From NCBI GenBank assembly GCA_030374735.1, contig JASCIV010000444.1:1-19926 (forward strand): a stretch of 19,926 nt of DNA, given 5' to 3'. This DNA is from Gracilaria caudata. Lineage: Eukaryota; Rhodophyta; Florideophyceae; Gracilariales; Gracilariaceae. Of the stretch, positions 17,208-19,926 are shown piece after piece (the stretch's first letter is position 1; every line of letters starts with the position of its first letter). Under the pieces are notes generated by a model that did not search any database, had not been told where the DNA came from, and saw nothing but the letters and a program-made list of their open reading frames with translations. Made by a program: the position numbers and the translations under genes.

Positions 17208-17401
17208 CCCATGAGCAACGCATGGAAATGAAGCAAAAAAGATTCTTAGACTCGAGTTACTTCACACTCCAAGGGGGAGTGTGTCATGTGCACCGAGCAC
17301 TGTGCACTATGCGAATACTTAGTTACCATTGTAGAGGAAAGGTACAAGTTGGGATGTCTCGGCAATATTTTGTTGATAGAAACTTGCACAAACAACAAAA
17401 A

Positions 17402-18676
17402 CTAATTGTACACGAGATACTTTGCTGTCGCGCTGAACTTTGCATAACCTTGAATGACCTTGGCGATGGATTCGAGAAAGTCCTTCTCGGTTACAGTCTT
17501 GCGACGCGCCCGAATCGCGAACATGCCCGCCTCAGTGCAGACTGAGCGAATGTCAGCACCAGTGGCGTTCGGACAGAGACGCGCAAGCAGGTCCCATCGA
17601 ATATCTCGTTCGCAGTTGATAGACCTTCCGTGAATCTTGAAAATCTGAGTTCTTCCCTCAAGGTCTGGAAGTCCAACTTCAATCTTACGATCAAGTCGGC
17701 CTGGTCGAAGCAGCGCAGGATCCAATGTGTCTGGTCTGTTTGTTGCCATTAGAACCTTGATGTTACCTCTTGCGCTGAACCCATCGAGCTGATTTAGAAT
17801 TTCCAACATAGTACGTTGCACTTCATTGTCTCCACCCTGGCCATCGTCAAAACGAGCACCACCAATAGCATCAACCTCATCAAAGAATACAATGCAAGCA
17901 CGCTTTGTTCTCGCAAGTTCAAATAGCTCTCTAACCATACGGGCTCCTTCACCCGTGTATTTCTGAACAAGTTCGGAACCGATGACACGAATGAAGCAAG
18001 CATCAGTTCGGTTGGCAACAGCTCGGGCGAGAAGCGTCTTTCCAGTACCCGGCGGGCCGTAGAGAAGCACGCCCTTGGGCGGGTCGATTCCCAATGCAAC
18101 AAACTTCTCTGGATTAAGCAGCGGTAGTTCGACAACCTCCCGTATGCGTTCGATCGCTTCTTTGGCACCGCCAACATCATTGTACGTCACATCCGGTTTC
18201 TCCTCGACTGTCATCATGGTAACTGATGCGTCAATCTTTGGAGGAAGCGGAATTTGAATTTGATATTTGTTGCGGTCGACGCCAACGCGCATGCCTTCCT
18301 CAATATCAGTTGGAGCGACGCGTTCCCCCAAGCTGACGACGAATTTCGCCATTTGCTTGATATTGATGACGTACTTTGCTTCTTCACCTTCCTGGCTTAT
18401 GATCTTGGTGCATCGAGCAACTTGAAGAGGCTGCTCTTCAACGATGTTCTGGCGGTCTTTCACTAGATCCCACTGCGATGGAGGTGCGAGACCTGTGTCT
18501 GACTCTTTGATGCCGCATAATTCATCAACCTGTTTCGCCTTGTCTTTGATTTCTTTCTCCAGTTTCTTTATGGCAAGTGAGTATGGACCAAGGCCATAGG
18601 TCTTCAAGAGCGCAATGTCACCCTCATCCAGGGTCTGGATCGGCGCATCGTCTTTGTTCTCTTCTTCTGCCACCAT
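17402..18676 (-). CDS. RPT1: 26S proteasome regulatory particle ATPase RPT1 (PSMC2)
   Basis: A 424-residue AAA ATPase subunit of the 19S base ring, which unfolds ubiquitinated substrates and opens the 20S gate in nucleus and cytosol. Order: a short acidic N-tail and LDEGDIALLKTYG (15-27), a coiled coil (about 35-55) ending in GIKESDTGLAPP, the OB domain with EQPLQVARCTKII, and the AAA module with Walker A GPPGTGKT (207-214), Walker B IVFFDEVDAIGGARFDDG (262-279, Asp266/Glu267), MATNRPDTLDPALLRPGRLD (310-329, arginine fingers) and C-terminal VCTEAGMFAIRARRK. LDEGDIALLKTYG and DNEVQRTMLEILNQLDGF identify RPT1 rather than its paralogues. The start is the ATG at 18676 with strong context (A at -3, G at +4). 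The frame is open at least 45 codons upstream but reaches only a TTG, and human RPT1 supports the ATG. It converges on USP22 with 194 bp between stops. Confidence 0.97.
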   Translation of the reverse strand: MVAEEENKDDAPIQTLDEGDIALLKTYGLGPYSLAIKKLEKEIKDKAKQVDELCGIKESDTGLAPPSQWDLVKDRQNIVEEQPLQVARCTKIISQEGEEAKYVINIKQMAKFVVSLGERVAPTDIEEGMRVGVDRNKYQIQIPLPPKIDASVTMMTVEEKPDVTYNDVGGAKEAIERIREVVELPLLNPEKFVALGIDPPKGVLLYGPPGTGKTLLARAVANRTDACFIRVIGSELVQKYTGEGARMVRELFELARTKRACIVFFDEVDAIGGARFDDGQGGDNEVQRTMLEILNQLDGFSARGNIKVLMATNRPDTLDPALLRPGRLDRKIEVGLPDLEGRTQIFKIHGRSINCERDIRWDLLARLCPNATGADIRSVCTEAGMFAIRARRKTVTEKDFLESIAKVIQGYAKFSATAKYLVYN

Positions 18677-18947
18677 TTTCGCTTGAGATATGAGATCGTT
18701 TTTGGGAATGAAAGGCTTGTCTGGGGCGTGAGCTGCTGAGTTTCTATCGTCCTTCGCGGTGGGTGGTGTTGGCTCGGAGGAAGTGAAAGGGCGATGCCAA
18801 GGTTTTTGCAACGGGGTGTGTTGGAACCTGCACCTGCTCTCTACGTGAAAGATGTCCAGGTGTCAACGTATAAAGCTGTACAGCGCTTTGGTTGGTTATG
18901 GCTTAGAACCCAATTACAGGACACCGTCGCCCTTTACCTTTACGTGT

Positions 18948-18972
18948 ACCCTAGGGTCACCCTAGCAGGGTG
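18948..18972. repeat. nested palindromes built from ACCCT/AGGGT
   Basis: The half-site ACCCT and its complement AGGGT alternate four times within 25 bp: ACCCTAGGGT (18948-18957), AGGGTCACCCT (18953-18963) and CACCCT-AGC-AGGGTG (18958-18972). Each is an exact inverted repeat sharing a half-site with the next. This could be a multi-dimer protein site about 270-300 bp upstream of the RPT1 ATG, or a DNA element that can switch between hairpins. Confidence 0.55.
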
Positions 18973-19079
18973 TATGAAATCGCAGGAAGTAGGGTTTTCA
19001 CGTGACGGAACAAGAACCATCATACATCATACAAGGGTACATCATACTTGATAGGTTGCGTGAGGTTATCTTTAAAGGA

Positions 19080-19265
19080 ATGTCCGGGTGTCCCCGTCTG
19101 GACATCAACATCAAACTCTGCGGTGTTGATATTGACCCAGTGACGCTCAAGTCTTTGACACAAGTCGCACGGACACTTTTCGAAGAATCTTCGGCATCTG
19201 ATGCCGAGCCTGACACTGCCATGGAAGCCTTGAAAAACCGAACGCACGCAAGGGTTTCAAATTGA
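19080..19265 (+). CDS. possible small unknown protein (61 aa)
   Basis: A 61-codon frame from ATG (MSGCPRLDINIKLCGVDIDP...) to TGA. Its composition is protein-like: a hydrophobic/charged alternation, then a helix-like stretch PVTLKSLTQVARTLFEE and an acidic tail SSASDAEPD. The frame is also open upstream to a GTG at 19002. No family is recognised. A minus-strand frame covers the same bases, so it may be chance. It could be a real microprotein or a remnant of a longer gene. Confidence 0.2.
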   Translation: MSGCPRLDINIKLCGVDIDPVTLKSLTQVARTLFEESSASDAEPDTAMEALKNRTHARVSN

Positions 19266-19410
19266 AGAAAAAGTGCACGCACAATGCATTGTGCTTACAT
19301 TCATAAGAGAGGCACTGTATGTAAAGTTATGGAGATGCCGTGTCCTTAATGTTCTTACGAACACGGCCTTTCTTCTTCACCCATTTCGTGGGGATGACGT
19401 TGTCACGCAA

Positions 19411-19456
19411 GGTTATAAGGATAACCCTTACCCTTGTATGATAACCTGGTTATCAT
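19411..19456. repeat. inverted-repeat cluster GGTTAT/ATAACC
   Basis: GGTTAT-AAGG-ATAACC (19411-19426) is followed 11 bp later by ATGATAACC-T-GGTTATCAT (19438-19456), a palindrome with exact 9-bp arms around one base. The heptamer GGTTATC/GATAACC also occurs at 8759-8765, 8874-8880 and 19064-19070, and was not noticed in the coding regions. A protein-binding site is the simplest reading. Confidence 0.5.
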
Positions 19457-19750
19457 TTGGGCCCATGTGTGTGAGCTACAGACCCTTTCGATAAGACAGC
19501 GCGACAACCGCTCATGTGCCGGTGCGCGCCATACTGAGCCATTATTTGTTCTTCACTAATTTATTACAACTGGGGGATCACGCTCCAACGATCTCCGCTT
19601 CCACTCGGAGTGCTCTGCAAAAAAAGGGGGGACAGCTCTGGAGCTGGGGTGCTGTGTGCCACACGCACCAACGGTGGTTAATCAAATTGAAACGCACTGC
19701 TGATCTATGGAAGTGCTAAACCAAGCAAACACCTCACTGACTGATAACGT

Positions 19751-19823
19751 GAACTACGAAGGTAGGAACGCTACTTGTTCCCAAAGGCTTACAGGTTGCT
19801 TGCTTGTTTAGTTTGAGCAACGC
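19751..19823 (+). repeat. candidate dispersed intergenic element
   Basis: This segment contains TACGAAGGTAGGAACGCTAC (19755-19774), then AAAGGCTTACAGGTTG (19783-19798), then TGTTTAGTTTGAG (19805-19817) and CAACGC. The first two parts line up with 305-351 (AACT...AAGGT.GGAACGCTAC...TC..AAAG..TTACA.GGTTG, about 35 matches over roughly 48 positions by eye). The third lines up with 10786-10805. It may be a diverged copy of a short mobile or regulatory repeat. No terminal inverted repeats or target-site duplications were seen. Confidence 0.35.
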
Positions 19824-19926
19824 TACACAGCAGATTTCTCGGGCACCATCTCCGAAGTTCTAAATATCGTAACTAGTACCAAATTCAGTGCAGCCAGAGA
19901 TGCGAATTCACCCGTTCCCAACCATC

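Larger units (their letters stand above)
18677..19926. other. right flank, upstream of RPT1, no firm gene
   Basis: The stretch directly upstream of RPT1 (18677-18811) stays open in the RPT1 frame without an ATG and is probably leader. No TATA box is oriented toward RPT1. Beyond it are nested palindromes (18948-18972), TCACGTGA (18998-19005), three CATCATAC copies (19018-19025, 19025-19032, 19040-19047), a possible small frame (19080-19265), a GGTTAT/ATAACC cluster (19411-19456), seven As followed by six Gs (19619-19631), and a segment at 19751-19823 that shares pieces with two other intergenic regions. No gene touching the right edge could be recognised. Confidence 0.5.

Noticed and set aside
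7867..18999. CACGTG sites at 7867, 10775, 14757 and 18999
   Set aside because: Four copies in about 7.7 kb is close to the roughly two expected at random, so no enrichment is claimed.

Overview
This window is nuclear DNA of a eukaryote with a compact, intron-poor genome. It encodes a 26S proteasome ATPase (RPT1), a SAGA-type ubiquitin protease (USP22/Ubp8 class), a membrane-anchored GH47 mannosidase-family protein, a NIT1 amidase and a monofunctional formate-tetrahydrofolate ligase. All nine convincing genes read through as single uninterrupted frames. First-ATG translation was assumed. For two genes (the GH47 protein and RPT1) the longest open frame begins at TTG, so the start given here is the first ATG. 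One protein (UVR plus SnoaL-like domains) has an N-terminus that looks like a plastid transit peptide, and the folate ligase is the monofunctional plant/algal type. An intron-poor alga, for example a unicellular red alga or a prasinophyte-like green alga, is my best guess. The sequence does not settle the lineage.

Layout, left to right: an 816-bp left flank; a TPR protein (+); formate-THF ligase (-); a basic low-complexity protein whose C-terminus resembles the REXO1 middle domain (-); a 2.1-kb gene-poor gap rich in inverted repeats; the UVR/SnoaL-like protein (+); a secreted beta-propeller lactonase (-) with a clear TATA box; NIT1 (+); the GH47 protein (-); USP22/Ubp8 (+); RPT1 (-); and a 1.25-kb right flank with nested palindromes. 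Strands almost alternate (+ - - + - + - + -). Convergent gene pairs are separated by 79, 160, 194 and 573 bp. Divergent pairs are separated by 0.9 to 2.1 kb, and these stretches hold most of the regulatory-looking sequence.

The most interesting gene is the GH47 protein. It keeps the fold-defining segments, the general-acid glutamate and the disulfide cysteines of class I alpha-1,2-mannosidases, but appears to have lost the calcium-ligand threonine and several other active-site residues. It looks like a membrane-anchored pseudo-mannosidase, perhaps a glycan-binding factor in ER quality control. Its neighbours are a deubiquitinase and a proteasome ATPase, but joint function is only a suggestion from proximity. 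Other points of interest are two in-frame starts of the folate ligase that fit dual targeting, a stand-alone REXO1-like domain without an exonuclease, and a short motif (ACGAAGG) that recurs in most of the longer intergenic regions.
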